Shown here one piece after another: positions 54,607 to 64,000 of a stretch of DNA of 64,000 nucleotides. This DNA is from Alkalicoccobacillus porphyridii (GTDB taxonomy: Bacteria; Bacillota; Bacilli; Bacillales; Bacillaceae_D). Numbering within the stretch: position 1 is the stretch's first letter; each line of letters opens with the position of its first letter. The stretch is taken from NCBI RefSeq assembly GCF_007293315.1, contig NZ_VLXZ01000016.1, positions 1 to 64,000 on the forward strand. Reading direction: 5' to 3'. The translations under genes were made by a program, and so were the position numbers. The notes beneath the pieces were generated by a model. The model ran no database searches. It was not told the origin of the DNA and was given only the letters and a program-made list of their open reading frames with translations.

Positions 54607-56304
54607 TTAGCCAGTCTTTTTTTGAGGAAGCTGGAATTTTGCTAGTTCCCCCTCCAGTGCTTCTGAATGCTGAGTTAATACAATTGTTGATTTTTCCATA
54701 TCCTGAATAATTAAAAGCTGATCATTTGTTAACGTGACCGCTTGTTTTGATTGCATTACATTGTTTACAGAAGCGTCATTTACTGATTCCATTTGAGTAA
54801 AGAGCTGCTCCATATCTTTAGAAATAGAAACCGTAGAATTCGACACACCCTCCATTTGTGTATAAACCTTTTGAACGGTCGTGTTTATCTGTTCAAACGA
54901 GTGCACCACTTTGTTCATCACTACTGTTCCAGCCGATACCTCTTTTCTACTTTTTTCTATTTTATCTACAGCTTGCTTCGTTTCCACTTGAATCGAATCG
55001 ATTTGATGACCAATTTGACCTGCCGAGACCTTTGATTGCTCTGAAAGCTTTTGAACTTCCTTTGCCACTACGGCAAAGCCTCTCCCATAATCACCTGCTC
55101 TCGCTGCTTCAATAGCGGCATTGAGAGCCAATAAACCAATTTGTTCCGAGAGATCCTCCATTAGGGTAACAATCTTCCCGATTTCCTGTGAGCGGTGATT
55201 TAGATTCCTCATGGATTCAGCTTTACTATAGACGGTCTGCTCAATAATAGATGATTGATTCATGGCGTGCTGAACTAAGTTTCGACCTTCCTCCGCTTCC
55301 TGATCCATTTGCTTTGCTGCGGTAGTTGCCGTTGCAACAGCAGTGCTAATAGAGGATACCGTGCTGTTTACAGCTTGTGCTGCAGTTAAACTTTTAGCTG
55401 TTAAGGTTGAGTTTTGTTCTGCTGCATTTGAAAGCTCGCGTAGAACGGTTGAAATCTCTCTTACAGATTGTGCTGTTTTTTTTGATTTTAGGGAAAGCGT
55501 ATGTACAGTTTGAGTCACATCGACGGCCATTCGAGCAGTTGAACCAATCAAACCTTTTAAAGCACCACGCATTTTATTAAACGAATGAGAGACCACACTT
55601 ATCTCATCTCTTGATTTGATCTGAATTGGCTTCCCGCGTAAGTCTCCGCCGGCAATGGTATTGGCTTCCTTGGCAAGATGAGCTAATGGGCTAGATATCA
55701 GTGTGGAGATGTGAAACGATAACCAAAGAATAATTAACACTACTGTAGCAGCCATAATGTAAGTAATTAGCTGAAGACGCTCTCCAGATTTGACTATAGA
55801 TTCAATGCTCGCTGTGATGGATAGTCGCTCTTCTTCTGCTAACTGCTGAAAGGTTTGCATCATCTCATTTGCAATTGGCGTTGACCGTTCGTCCATAATT
55901 CGAGTGGCCAGTTCAAACTCCTCATCAACCATTAGACCAAACACCTGAAAGGTTAAGACGTCCTCCCATTCCTTCGCTTGAACCATTGCATTCATAAACG
56001 CCTCTTCATTTGAATGCTGAGTTACAACCTCTGCTATTTCTTGACTCTCTAGACTAACTTCTTTAAACCTTTCAAGATATTCTTGGTCGTCAAACAATAA
56101 GTAACCTCTCGAAAGAGCCAGCCGATCTGCAATATTATAAGCCATCTGTTCCTTAGCTGAGAGCAATGGTAGCTAACTTTGATTAATTTGTTGGATATTC
56201 TGGTTTGTCTGATGCGCATTCCAGCTACTGTATGCAGCAAATAACAGAAATAATGTCGTAATCATGGCGAAGACAATCAGTAATTTACTTTTTACACTAT
56301 TCAT
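54607..56304 (-). pseudogene. Methyl-accepting chemotaxis protein interrupted by an in-frame TAG
   Basis: From ATG 56304 (AGGAGGG before it) the frame encodes an N-terminal membrane helix and starts the periplasmic domain. Codon 44 is TAG (56173-56175), after INQS and before [24 protein letters not shown], which continues in the same frame to 54607. The neighbouring chemoreceptor reads [26 protein letters not shown] across the same place, so only one codon is changed. The rest has a second membrane segment, a HAMP domain and the signalling tip [24 protein letters not shown]. Either a young nonsense mutation, readthrough, or a sequencing error; a TTG two codons later could restart but would lack the first helix. 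Confidence 0.88.
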
Positions 56305-56407
56305 GGCTCGCTCCCTCCTATTTAGACACCTCCTTTTATAATAGGTAATTAGACCCTGTAGCTCTAGGCTGTTTGTTTTGCATTTTTGTAAAGGCTTTGT
56401 AAAGAAA

Positions 56408-56437
56408 AACCCGAGCAGTCAAAAGACCACTCGGGTT
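56408..56437 (-). terminator. Intrinsic terminator of the intact chemoreceptor gene
   Basis: AACCCGAG and CTCGGGTT (outer) with GTC/GAC inside, followed by five Ts on the minus strand. Confidence 0.85.
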
Positions 56438-56443
56438 AATCGA

Positions 56444-58288
56444 TTAAGATGATTTTCTGTTCGTCACATCTTCTTCTAATACTTCTTCTGACTTCTCTTC
56501 CATTTCAGAAGTCGCAAATGACTCCTCTACGTTATCCGTATGATCAGAATCTTCTTCAGTAGCACTTTCCCACTCATCTATTTGAGGTTTAAAAACCTGT
56601 GCGGAGTTCACTTTAAACTTCGAAACCTCGTCTAAAAGACTGTTAGCAAGCTCAGTTAAAACTTCAGCGGATGCAGCTACCTCTTGCATGGCTGCAAGCT
56701 GTTCCTCTGTACTAGCCGCGGCTTCCTCCGTGCTTTCCAAATTAGACTTTGAAGCAGCATTTACTTCAGTAATATGTTCATTTAATGAAAGTGTTTCTCT
56801 GGCTATACCTTGTGTCGCCGTGGATACAGCTAGCATTTCCTTATTAACAAGTGAAATAGCCTCTTTAATCTCCTCAAAAGATGTACCTACTTCTCTCATC
56901 ATGGCTGTGCCTTCCTGTACTTCCTCCGTACCTTTTTGCATCTCCAGGGCAGCGGTCTTTGCATCTTTCTGAATGGCTTGAATCATGCGCTCAATCTCAC
57001 CAGCAGATGATTTGGATTCCTCCGCCAACTTTCTAACTTCATCAGCTACAACAGCAAAGCCTCTTCCGTGCTCACCTGCTCGTGCAGCCTCAATAGCAGC
57101 GTTAAGAGCAAGCAGATTGGTTTGTTCGGATAACGAGGTAATGAGCTCTAAGATGTCTCCTATATCCTTTGAGCGCTTATCAAGCTGCCCCATAACCTCT
57201 GCTGTTTTCCCTACCGTGTGACGAATATCTTCAATTTGATCAACTGCTTGTTCAATTAATTTCTGACCTAATTCAGAACGCTCTTCCATTTGCATCGAGG
57301 CTTCAGTAGCAGATGCTGTAGCTAGTGTTATACTCTCTACACTTTTTGCCATGGCAGAAGAAGCTTCTAGGCTGTTTTTAGATAAAACCGAATTAGACTC
57401 AGCAGAAGTCGTTAATGTTTGAATCGTCCCGGCAATCTGATTTGTAGCCGCAGAGGTCTCCTCCGAGCTTGCAGAGAGCTGTTCAGCCGTAGCTGCCACA
57501 TTTTCAGACATACTTGCCGTCGTTCCAATTAGACTGCGTAAGGATTCTTTCATTTTATTAAAGGACTCGGCTAAATTCCCGAGCTCATCCTTTGATTTTA
57601 TTAAAATCGGTTCACCAGTTAAGTCGCCTTCACTAATGAGGTCAGCTTCTTTTACTAATCGTTTTAATGGATTAGATATAGAGGCAGATAAACGCAGAGC
57701 AAAAATAATCATGGCCACAGTCAATATACTGGCTATAGCAATAACAACCCACTGGAGCTGCACGCCTGCTTGCTGGTTGGCTGCAATGCTTGCTGCCATC
57801 GCTTCTCGCTCAGCTTCAGACATCTCCTGGAATTGCGTAGTAAGATTACGAGCAATCGGTGTGGAACGGAGATTCATCATGGACCGCGCTAGGTCCACAC
57901 TCCCATTTTGAAACATTGGAAATACTTCGTTCGTTAGGACGCCTTCCCATGCTTTTGTATACTCTAAAGAATCAATAAGTTCTTCATTATTACCCGATAA
58001 GGCTAGGAGCTCTTCCTCTAAGGCATAAGCCTCCTCCGTTAAGATATTAAATTGTTCTAGATAGTCGCCTTCTCCAAAAAGGACATACCCCCTCGAAGCA
58101 GCTAGTCTATCAGTAATATTATAAGCCATACGTTCTTTAGCTAATAGCAACGGAAATTCTGTCGTTTGCATCTGATCCATTCGATCGTTCGAAACGTACA
58201 AGGTCCCTACACTATAAATAGAGAATCCCAAAAATAGAATAATTATAATTGAAAAAATTCTTAATAATTTCCCCCGAACACTTTTCAA
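56444..58288 (-). CDS. Methyl-accepting chemotaxis protein
   Basis: 614 residues. TM1 about 8-30, a four-helix-bundle periplasmic sensor (about 31-180), TM2 near 185, HAMP (about 205-260) and the long helical hairpin with the signalling tip [34 protein letters not shown]. The tail is very acidic ([21 protein letters not shown]). Start TTG 58288 with GGGAGTGG before it. It is paralogous to the interrupted receptor downstream. Ligand unknown. Confidence 0.94.
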   Translation of the reverse strand: MKSVRGKLLRIFSIIIILFLGFSIYSVGTLYVSNDRMDQMQTTEFPLLLAKERMAYNITDRLAASRGYVLFGEGDYLEQFNILTEEAYALEEELLALSGNNEELIDSLEYTKAWEGVLTNEVFPMFQNGSVDLARSMMNLRSTPIARNLTTQFQEMSEAEREAMAASIAANQQAGVQLQWVVIAIASILTVAMIIFALRLSASISNPLKRLVKEADLISEGDLTGEPILIKSKDELGNLAESFNKMKESLRSLIGTTASMSENVAATAEQLSASSEETSAATNQIAGTIQTLTTSAESNSVLSKNSLEASSAMAKSVESITLATASATEASMQMEERSELGQKLIEQAVDQIEDIRHTVGKTAEVMGQLDKRSKDIGDILELITSLSEQTNLLALNAAIEAARAGEHGRGFAVVADEVRKLAEESKSSAGEIERMIQAIQKDAKTAALEMQKGTEEVQEGTAMMREVGTSFEEIKEAISLVNKEMLAVSTATQGIARETLSLNEHITEVNAASKSNLESTEEAAASTEEQLAAMQEVAASAEVLTELANSLLDEVSKFKVNSAQVFKPQIDEWESATEEDSDHTDNVEESFATSEMEEKSEEVLEEDVTNRKSS

Positions 58289-58440
58289 GTACCTTCCACT
58301 CCCTATGACGAAAATTTACAGACATGCAAAAAGATTAGATTTCTTCTTTTTATTATCGGTTATCCTTGCAATCTTCTTCAGCTTTTTCCAGAAATCCCTT
58401 ACAAAAAATTGAGTATTCTCATGTTTTAGAAGTCTTGCAT

Positions 58441-58469
58441 TTTCAATCATCGTCTCACTTTAGTATAAT
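58441..58469 (+). promoter_or_regulatory. Candidate promoter for pdxK
   Basis: TTTCAA (58441-58446) and TATAAT (58464-58469) with a 17-nt spacer, 35 bp before the start codon. Confidence 0.5.
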
Positions 58470-58504
58470 GAAGATAGAATATAGTATAAGGAGAGTCATG
58501 TGAT

Positions 58505-59317
58505 ATGAAACGATACAAAGCATTAACCATCGCTGGATCAGATACAAGTGGCGGCGCAGGCATCCAAGCCGACCTAAAAACCTTCCAGGAGTTAGGCGTC
58601 TACGGTATGAATGCTTTAACCACGATCGTGGCACAAAACCCCCATTCTAATTGGGCTCATGAAGTTTTTCCAATGGATCCTGCCATTACTGAAAAACAAA
58701 TAGAAACCGTCTTAGCCGGCATTGGCATTGATGCAGCTAAAACAGGTATGCTTGGCTCTATCGACATTATTGAGCTAGTTGCCAAAAAAGTAGATCAGTA
58801 CAATATTAATCAACTCGTTGTGGACCCGGTTATGGTATGTAAAGGGGCGGATGAGGCTCTAAACCCTGAAACGGATTCATGCCTACGTGAAGTTCTTGTT
58901 CCAAAAGCGTATGTCGTTACACCTAATCTATTTGAAGCCTCACAGCTAACAGGTAGCGGCGCAATCACAACCTTGGAGCAAATGAAAGAAGCCGCAGCCG
59001 CGATCTATGAATCAGGCGCTAAGCACGTCGTTATTAAAGGCGGGAGCAAGTTAGACCATCCTCAAGCGATTGACGTCTATTACGACGGCGAGAAGATGCA
59101 CCTTCTTGAATCTGAAGAAATTGATACAAGCAACACGCACGGCGCAGGATGCACCTTTGCTGCAGCAATCACTGCAGAACTAGCTAAAGGCACAGCGGTA
59201 CATGAAGCCATTGCTAAAGCAAAACAATTTGTGACAGTTGCCATCAAACACGGTGTCCCATTAAACCAGTATGTAGGATCAGTCAGTCACGGAGCTTTTA
59301 ACGGAACCTATACCTAA
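58505..59317 (+). CDS. pdxK: Pyridoxal kinase of the ThiD type
   Basis: 270 residues, ribokinase fold. AGSDTSGGAGIQADLKTF at the N-terminus and the catalytic anion-hole string NTHGAGCTFAAAI match ThiD-like pyridoxine/pyridoxal kinases. Length and position near ung match B. subtilis pdxK (ywdB), which phosphorylates pyridoxal and can act on hydroxymethylpyrimidine. AAGGAGA precedes the ATG by about ten bases. Confidence 0.92.
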   Translation: MKRYKALTIAGSDTSGGAGIQADLKTFQELGVYGMNALTTIVAQNPHSNWAHEVFPMDPAITEKQIETVLAGIGIDAAKTGMLGSIDIIELVAKKVDQYNINQLVVDPVMVCKGADEALNPETDSCLREVLVPKAYVVTPNLFEASQLTGSGAITTLEQMKEAAAAIYESGAKHVVIKGGSKLDHPQAIDVYYDGEKMHLLESEEIDTSNTHGAGCTFAAAITAELAKGTAVHEAIAKAKQFVTVAIKHGVPLNQYVGSVSHGAFNGTYT

Positions 59318-59322
59318 AAAAG

Positions 59323-59366
59323 AAAAATCCAAACAATGAGATAAGACTTCATTGTTTGGATTTTTT
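59323..59366 (+). terminator. Intrinsic terminator of pdxK
   Basis: AATCCAAACAATGA and TCATTGTTTGGATT pair, followed by Ts. Confidence 0.88.
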
Positions 59367-59395
59367 ATTGGAGACTGGCTTCGGGAGTGGGGAAG

Positions 59396-59437
59396 CGATG
59401 TATTTGGCGCTTTTCACGATGTATACCATCTTTCTTT
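59396..59437 (+). repeat. Array G: two units with head CGATGTAT
   Basis: CGATGTATTTGG at 59396 and CGATGTATACCA at 59417 are 21 bp apart, with the same head as array D. The gap is again convergent (pdxK and glnA) and lies between their terminators. Two units alone would be weak; the shared head with array D is the support. Confidence 0.5.
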
Positions 59438-59451
59438 ATTCTATCCACATC

Positions 59452-59482
59452 AAAAAACCTTCTGCATAGCTGCAGAAGGTTT
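59452..59482 (-). terminator. Intrinsic terminator of glnA
   Basis: AACCTTCTGCA and TGCAGAAGGTT form a perfect stem followed by six Ts on the minus strand. Confidence 0.88.
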
Positions 59483-59500
59483 TGATTAGTTGTTGTTGTA

Positions 59501-60859
59501 TTAGAATTTAGATTGGTAAGCAGATACTTCCCAGTCATGAACGGTCATGCGGAATTCATCCCACTCGCCACGTTTTAATCCTAAATATTCATTAAATGCA
59601 TGTTCACCTAAAGTAAGTTCGCCGATTTTTCCAGTTTCGAAACGGTCTAGCGCTTGCTCAAGGCTTGTTGGCAGGTTATCAATACCACGCTCTTCAATTT
59701 CTTCAGGAGTCATGCTGAAGATATCAGCATCTACAGAAGCAGGAGCTGTAAGATCACGTTCTACTCCATCTAAACCAGCAGATGCAATCACTGCAAACGC
59801 AAGATATGGGTTAGCAGATGGATCCGGACAGCGAATCTCAACGCGAGTTCCTGGACCACGTGTTGCTGGAATTCGAATTAATGCAGAGCGGTTAGACGCT
59901 GACCATGCAATGTAGCAAGGCGCTTCATAACCAGGCACCAAACGTTTATAAGAGTTAACAAGTGGATTTGTCACTGCGACAAAATCTTTTACATTATCAA
60001 TGAGCCCACCGATAAAGCTGTAAGCCGTTGAAGAAAGACCAAGCTTATCAGACTCATCGTAGAATGAGTTTTCTTGCTTCTCATCATTAAATAAAGACAT
60101 ATTTACATGCATACCATTTCCGTTTGCTCCAGCAAGTGGTTTTGGCATAAACGTGGCATGTAAGCCAAACTGCTTAGCCACTGTTTTTACTACCCATTTA
60201 TACGTTGTTGCCGCATCTGCGGAAGCAAGGGCATCTGCATATTTAAAGTTAATTTCATGCTGACCTACTGCTACTTCATGGTGTGAAGCCTCAATTGTAA
60301 ATCCAAGCATTTTCAACGCCTTATAGATAGCTAGACGTACTTTTTCCCCGTCATCCTTTGGAGAGGGCTCAAAGTATCCACCCACATCTTGAGTACGTTG
60401 TGTTGGAAGGCCATATTCGTCCGTTTCAAATAAGAAAAATTCAAGCTCAGGTCCGACACTGATAGAGTAACCTTGATCCTTTGCTCTCTTCACTGTCTTT
60501 TTTAATACATTTCGAGGATCTCCTTCGAAATCGGACCCATCAGGCTTTTTTACACTACACAGGAAGCGTGCTTCCGAGTATCCTTCCTCTTCTGTCCAAG
60601 GCAGAACAGCAAAAGTAGTGATATCTGGAACAAGATATAAGTCAGACTGATTGATAGGCGTGAACCCTGTAATGGATGAGCCATCAAACATCGTTTCTCC
60701 ATTAACTGCCTGATCTAACTGTTCCGCTGTAATGGTAACGTGCTTTAATGTACCTTCTAAGTCTACAAACTGCATGTGCAATAATTCAACATTCTTCTTC
60801 TCGATTGTTTCCTTAATTGTCTCTATAATGCTTTCTCTAGTTGGTGCATTTACCGACAT
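59501..60859 (-). CDS. glnA: Glutamine synthetase type I with an altered feedback loop
   Basis: 452 residues from ATG 60859 (GGAAGTG before it). Catalytic residues are intact: MFDGSSITGF (Asp50 loop), GPELEFFLF, ASHHEVAVGQHEI, NSYKRLVPGYEAP and the Arg-rich SNRSALIRIP. In B. subtilis GlnA the loop reads FVRIEES and its Arg62 mediates glutamine feedback and signalling to GlnR/TnrA. Here it reads FTPINQS, so Pro replaces that Arg, and the adenylylation tyrosine region is absent as in GSI-alpha. No glnR lies next to it, unlike the usual glnRA pair. A perfect TnrA/GlnR box lies upstream. It may be a second, feedback-relaxed glutamine synthetase. Confidence 0.93.
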   Translation of the reverse strand: MSVNAPTRESIIETIKETIEKKNVELLHMQFVDLEGTLKHVTITAEQLDQAVNGETMFDGSSITGFTPINQSDLYLVPDITTFAVLPWTEEEGYSEARFLCSVKKPDGSDFEGDPRNVLKKTVKRAKDQGYSISVGPELEFFLFETDEYGLPTQRTQDVGGYFEPSPKDDGEKVRLAIYKALKMLGFTIEASHHEVAVGQHEINFKYADALASADAATTYKWVVKTVAKQFGLHATFMPKPLAGANGNGMHVNMSLFNDEKQENSFYDESDKLGLSSTAYSFIGGLIDNVKDFVAVTNPLVNSYKRLVPGYEAPCYIAWSASNRSALIRIPATRGPGTRVEIRCPDPSANPYLAFAVIASAGLDGVERDLTAPASVDADIFSMTPEEIEERGIDNLPTSLEQALDRFETGKIGELTLGEHAFNEYLGLKRGEWDEFRMTVHDWEVSAYQSKF

Positions 60860-60921
60860 CCCCACACACTTCCTTTTCATGTAATCTTTTTTAACACAAT
60901 CTTGTTATCTTTTACTTTATG

Positions 60922-60965
60922 ATTCTAGCGAGTTGATTGCAATTCGTATGTAAGATTATCTGACA
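60922..60965 (-). promoter_or_regulatory. glnA promoter region with perfect TnrA/GlnR box
   Basis: TGTAAGATTATCTGACA (60949-60965) matches TGTNA-N7-TNACA at every fixed position. On the minus strand a TAGAAT -10 lies at 60922-60927, placing the box about 32 bp upstream of the -10, near -43. Overlap with the -35 zone allows either activation or repression. Confidence 0.75.
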
Positions 60966-61095
60966 AAGAAATATCCTGGTAAAAGTAAGCAAATCCACCT
61001 GCCACAACAGTGAAAGCGTTTTATCTGCATAAAATGATTTTTCTAAATATTCCTTAGGTAGGTAATTCATTAGAATCACCTACCAAAAATTTCAT

Positions 61096-61500
61096 TTATG
61101 AATTTAGTTGTTTGGGCGTCGGTTTACGAACGAGTGCCATTACCCCGGCAATGATATATAATATCGCTGGAATGAAGGTTACTAAACTAATAACTCCGCT
61201 TATTAAAAAAAATACGCCCGCCATTATCGTGCGTTTCTTTACAAACACTGTAGCTATTATACCAAGGACAAGAGACCCAATATAAATCATCAGCATTAAG
61301 GATAAAAATAGATTCACTCCATTAAAGTAATATCCACCTTCTTGCCAAATGCCATGATCAGCAATAAACTGTTGATTCGTTTCTTGGAGGTCAGCATTCA
61401 GAGAAAAGATGAATCGATAAACCATAAATGCAATGACTGTACAAATAAGATGTAGTGTACTTCCTACCGTACCTAAAACAATTTCAGTCGTCCGATTCAC
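61096..61500 (-). CDS. DUF4064 membrane protein
   Basis: 134 residues with four hydrophobic segments (TEIVLGTVGSTLHLICTVIAFMVY, LSLMLMIYIGSLVLGIIATVF, AGVFFLISGVISLVTFIPAILYIIAGVMAL). DUF4064 pattern: N-terminal R-T-x-E-x-V-L-G and a C-terminal helical hairpin. Function unknown. It is a paralogue of the next gene, 91 bp upstream. Confidence 0.85.
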   Translation of the reverse strand: MNRTTEIVLGTVGSTLHLICTVIAFMVYRFIFSLNADLQETNQQFIADHGIWQEGGYYFNGVNLFLSLMLMIYIGSLVLGIIATVFVKKRTIMAGVFFLISGVISLVTFIPAILYIIAGVMALVRKPTPKQLNS

Positions 61501-61538
61501 TGCTGTCCCGACTCCTCTCGCTTTCTAAACAAATGATA

Positions 61539-61568
61539 TAAGCTCATCCATTGAAGTGGATGAGCTTA
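61539..61568 (-). terminator. Hairpin between the two DUF4064 genes
   Basis: TAAGCTCATCCA and TGGATGAGCTTA form a perfect stem; no long T-run, so partial. Confidence 0.55.
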
Positions 61569-61591
61569 CGCAAAAAGATGTACTTTTTAAG

Positions 61592-62017
61592 TTACACTGT
61601 TTCAATCGGTTGCTCTTGCTCTTTTGGTACTTTTCGCACGAGAGCAATAATTCCAGCGATAACAAATAAAATGGCCGGAACGATAGAGGCTAAGCCAGCT
61701 ACACCACCAACTATAAATAAGACTCCAGCTAGTTTTGCCTTTTTCTTAACTAAAATAGTAGCAACAATTCCAAGAACTAAAGAAATGATAAAGGCGACAG
61801 TTAATAATGAAACAACTGAGGACATACCTTCAATCACATCTCCAACCATATCAGCTTCCTCTGCGCTTAATTGCGGGTCATTTTGGAGCTCTTCATTTAA
61901 TACATCTTGAAATTCCCCAGTGCCAGCAACTGAATTAAATGCAAACATCATGATGACACCTAGTAAGATTAGGACACTACCGATAATACCTAGTACTAAT
62001 TCTGCCGTACGTTTCAT
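61592..62017 (-). CDS. DUF4064 membrane protein
   Basis: 141 residues from ATG 62017 (AAGGGG before it; 14 earlier codons are open but not needed). The same layout as the neighbour: RTAELVLGIIGSVL, an extracytoplasmic acidic loop (NEELQNDPQLSAEEADMVG), then FIISLVLGIVATILVKKKAKLAG and a final hairpin. The pair probably arose by tandem duplication. Function unknown. The 332-bp gap upstream holds the helicase terminator; no other gene was seen. Confidence 0.86.
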   Translation of the reverse strand: MKRTAELVLGIIGSVLILLGVIMMFAFNSVAGTGEFQDVLNEELQNDPQLSAEEADMVGDVIEGMSSVVSLLTVAFIISLVLGIVATILVKKKAKLAGVLFIVGGVAGLASIVPAILFVIAGIIALVRKVPKEQEQPIETV

Positions 62018-62299
62018 ACGTTGATAACCCCTTTTTCTTTTGAATTTATTCACAAACAATAAATGCGTAGTGGAGCGCGTTCACTATAGTCCCCATCCTT
62101 AGACTAATGAAATAAATTTAAAATACCAGAATATGAAATGAAGGCGCAACTCTACAATATGTATGGTTCTGTTCCATTAGATATGATCGAATGAACAGTA
62201 ATCTCCAGACCCTTTCTATTGTAATACAAGAAGTATTTGTTAGTAAATGCTAATAAAGTTCAAATTAAATAAAAAAGTTCATACGTTTTTCCTTCATGC

Positions 62300-62342
62300 A
62301 AAAAAAAACGCATGCAAGGTCCAATTGAACCTCGCATGCGTT
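62300..62342 (-). terminator. Intrinsic terminator of the DEAD-box gene
   Basis: AACGCATGC and GCATGCGTT with inner GGTT/AACC-type pairing, followed by nine Ts on the minus strand. Confidence 0.88.
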
Positions 62343-62349
62343 CGTGTTT

Positions 62350-63852
62350 TTACTTATTATAAGCGTGCTTCTTTGGTTTACGTCCTTGACCTTGACTTTG
62401 GCTACCACCGCGGTATTCACGGCGTCCTCCACCACGATTATCTCCGCCACGTCCACCTTGACGACGACGGTCATCTTGACGATAGCGAGATCTACCACCG
62501 CTACCACCACCATCACGACGAGGTTTCTTCGAACGAAGAGGCGCTTCATCAGTTAAGCGAACTGGTGTAGAGTCTGGCTCTTTTGTTAATAGCTTTAATG
62601 CAGCTGACAAAATTGTTGTTGCATCCGCATCCTTCAGAAGCTCTTCAGCAGCGTCACGATAAAACTCAGCGCTGTCTTTTTCAGTTACTTCGCGAAGCTG
62701 TTCAATCGCAAGCTTTTGTTGACCTTCAATGGCTTGCTCAAGAGTTGGCGCGCTGTGTCGAACCATTTTCTTTTTAGATACGCGTTCAATCGCTTTGATA
62801 TGATCTCTTTCACGAGGTGTACCAAATGTAACTGCGATTCCAGAACGTCCTGCACGACCAGTACGTCCAATACGGTGTACATAGCTCTCAGGATCCTGTG
62901 GAAGGTCGAAGTTGTAAACGTGTGATACTCCACTGATGTCTAGTCCACGTGCTGCAACATCTGTAGCTACTAGAACATCAATTAAACCCGTTTTAAACTT
63001 ACGTAGCACGCTGTCACGTTTTGCTTGGTTTAAGTCACCATGAATTCCTTCAGCACGATAGCCACGTTTGATTAATGCTTCAGAAAGCTCATCTACACGG
63101 CGCTTTGTGCGACCAAAAACAATCGCTAAGTCTGGAACTTGAATATCAATTAAGCGCGTTAACGCGTCAAATTTCTCACGCTCATACAACTCAATATATT
63201 GCTGTTCAATATTCTCCATCGTTACTTCTTTTGATTTAACGGCGATGACTTCTGGTGAGTCCATAAACGTTGTAGCAAGCTTTTCAATACGCTTAGGCAT
63301 TGTTGCTGAGAAAAGAAGTGTTTGACGCTCAGATGGCGTTTCCTTCAAGATGGTCTCAATATCTTCAATGAATCCCATGTTAAGCATCTCATCCGCTTCA
63401 TCAAGTACAACTGTATCCACTTGATCAAGAAGAATCGTTTTACGACGCATGTGATCCATTAAACGACCTGGTGTTGCTACCACGATGTGTGGATTTTGTT
63501 TTAAGTCACGGATTTGCTTACGCATATCTTGACCACCGTACACCACCACTGTGCGTACACCCTTTTTACGGCCAAACTTAATTAATGACTCAGCTACTTG
63601 ATTAGCAAGCTCACGAGTTGGTGCAATAACCAATCCTTGAACTTCACGCTTATCAATGTTAATTCTTTCTACTAAGGGTACACCAAATGCTCCCGTTTTC
63701 CCTGTTCCTGTTTGTGCTTGACCAATAATGTCCATTCCTTTTAATGCTTTTGGAATGGTCGCTTCTTGGATTGGTGTAGCCTGGTCAAATCCCATACCTG
63801 TTACTGCCTGAACTACTTGCTCGCTCAGATTAAAATCATAAAATGTTGCCAA
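62350..63852 (-). CDS. cshA: DEAD-box RNA helicase CshA
   Basis: 500 residues. Q-motif FDQATPIQ, motif I AQTGTGKT, motif II DEADEM, motif III SAT and motif [13 protein letters not shown] are in order. The tail (about 440-500) is rich in Arg/Gly ([22 protein letters not shown] spans the densest part in two halves) and should bind RNA. CshA unwinds structured RNA in ribosome assembly and in mRNA decay complexes, more so in the cold. The start is TTG 63852 with AAGGAGA upstream. Confidence 0.93.
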   Translation of the reverse strand: MATFYDFNLSEQVVQAVTGMGFDQATPIQEATIPKALKGMDIIGQAQTGTGKTGAFGVPLVERINIDKREVQGLVIAPTRELANQVAESLIKFGRKKGVRTVVVYGGQDMRKQIRDLKQNPHIVVATPGRLMDHMRRKTILLDQVDTVVLDEADEMLNMGFIEDIETILKETPSERQTLLFSATMPKRIEKLATTFMDSPEVIAVKSKEVTMENIEQQYIELYEREKFDALTRLIDIQVPDLAIVFGRTKRRVDELSEALIKRGYRAEGIHGDLNQAKRDSVLRKFKTGLIDVLVATDVAARGLDISGVSHVYNFDLPQDPESYVHRIGRTGRAGRSGIAVTFGTPRERDHIKAIERVSKKKMVRHSAPTLEQAIEGQQKLAIEQLREVTEKDSAEFYRDAAEELLKDADATTILSAALKLLTKEPDSTPVRLTDEAPLRSKKPRRDGGGSGGRSRYRQDDRRRQGGRGGDNRGGGRREYRGGSQSQGQGRKPKKHAYNK

Positions 63853-63944
63853 ATGACAAATCTCCTTTAGGGCACCCTTCAGATGGTGACACGTTAGTCA
63901 GCCTTTTCATCTCACTTTGAGACGTTCAAATTATTACGCAGAAA

Positions 63945-63977
63945 GACCATACCCCTTAACAACCTGGATATGGTCGT
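63945..63977 (-). promoter_or_regulatory. Hairpin in the cshA leader
   Basis: GACCATAtCC and GGgTATGGTC pair about 95-125 nt before the cshA start; only three Ts follow. It may be part of a structured leader, as cold-shock helicase genes often have, or the terminator of a gene beyond the window. Nothing else was seen in 63853-64000. Confidence 0.4.
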
Positions 63978-64000
63978 CTGCCTGAATATATGTGTCGCCT

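Overview
The window is chromosomal DNA from a low-GC, endospore-forming member of the Bacillaceae. The evidence is the gene content (spo0F, cwlJ, gerQ and a CotF-type coat gene) and the gene order, which follows the Bacillus subtilis ywj-ywd interval: rho-glpX-murZ-tal-fbaA-spo0F / ywjG / pyrG-rpoE / argS-ywiB / speE / pbpG / ywhD / ywgA-ywfO / lipL / pta / hemQ / cwlJ-gerQ / ywdK / ywdI / ung / pdxK. The species cannot be named from the sequence. No rRNA, tRNA, prophage or CRISPR array was seen. The left edge (1-72) looks like the end of an IS3-family element.

Layout. 0.4-10 kb: rho, carbon and cell-wall genes, the phosphorelay gene spo0F, and pyrG-rpoE with a recognisable CTP-sensing attenuator. 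10-17 kb: TetR regulator, cardiolipin synthase, argS operon, a csbD gene too short for most gene finders, speE. 17-25 kb: class A PBP, PepF, YwhD, and an acidic LPXTA-type surface protein with its class D sortase. 25-31 kb: YwgA/YwfO, dicarboxylate symporter, LipL, Pta, HemQ. 31-37 kb: YidC2 behind a MifM-like leader peptide, and a GntR-controlled five-gene ABC operon. 37-39 kb: germination genes. 39-45 kb: complete proline catabolism cluster (putR, putP, putC, putB). 45-50 kb: nitrogen cluster (GlnR-like DNA-binding-domain protein, exonuclease, GlnD-like nucleotidyltransferase, Amt). 51-64 kb: AbrB-type membrane protein, Ung, YjiH, two chemoreceptors (one interrupted by an in-frame TAG), PdxK, a glutamine synthetase with altered feedback-loop residues, two DUF4064 proteins and a DEAD-box helicase.

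The most unusual signal is not a gene. Six of the seven gaps over 100 bp between convergent genes hold repeats whose units recur every 20 or 21 bp, about two turns of B-DNA; an analogous array lies 3' of rho. Three arrays share the head TCTTG(G/C)TA and a strict 21+21+20 = 62-bp superperiod; the largest runs 1.24 kb and 20 superunits with a single 1-nt slip. Other arrays use unrelated heads but keep the same pitch. Most are bracketed by ordinary intrinsic terminators, so termination is not an obvious role.

A second theme is nitrogen control. The short GlnR-like protein, amt with a TnrA/GlnR-type box near -49, a GlnD-like nucleotidyltransferase in the place where glnK often sits, and a glutamine synthetase preceded by a perfect TGTNA-N7-TNACA box suggest a rewired nitrogen circuit. 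This is inferred from sequence motifs and has not been tested.
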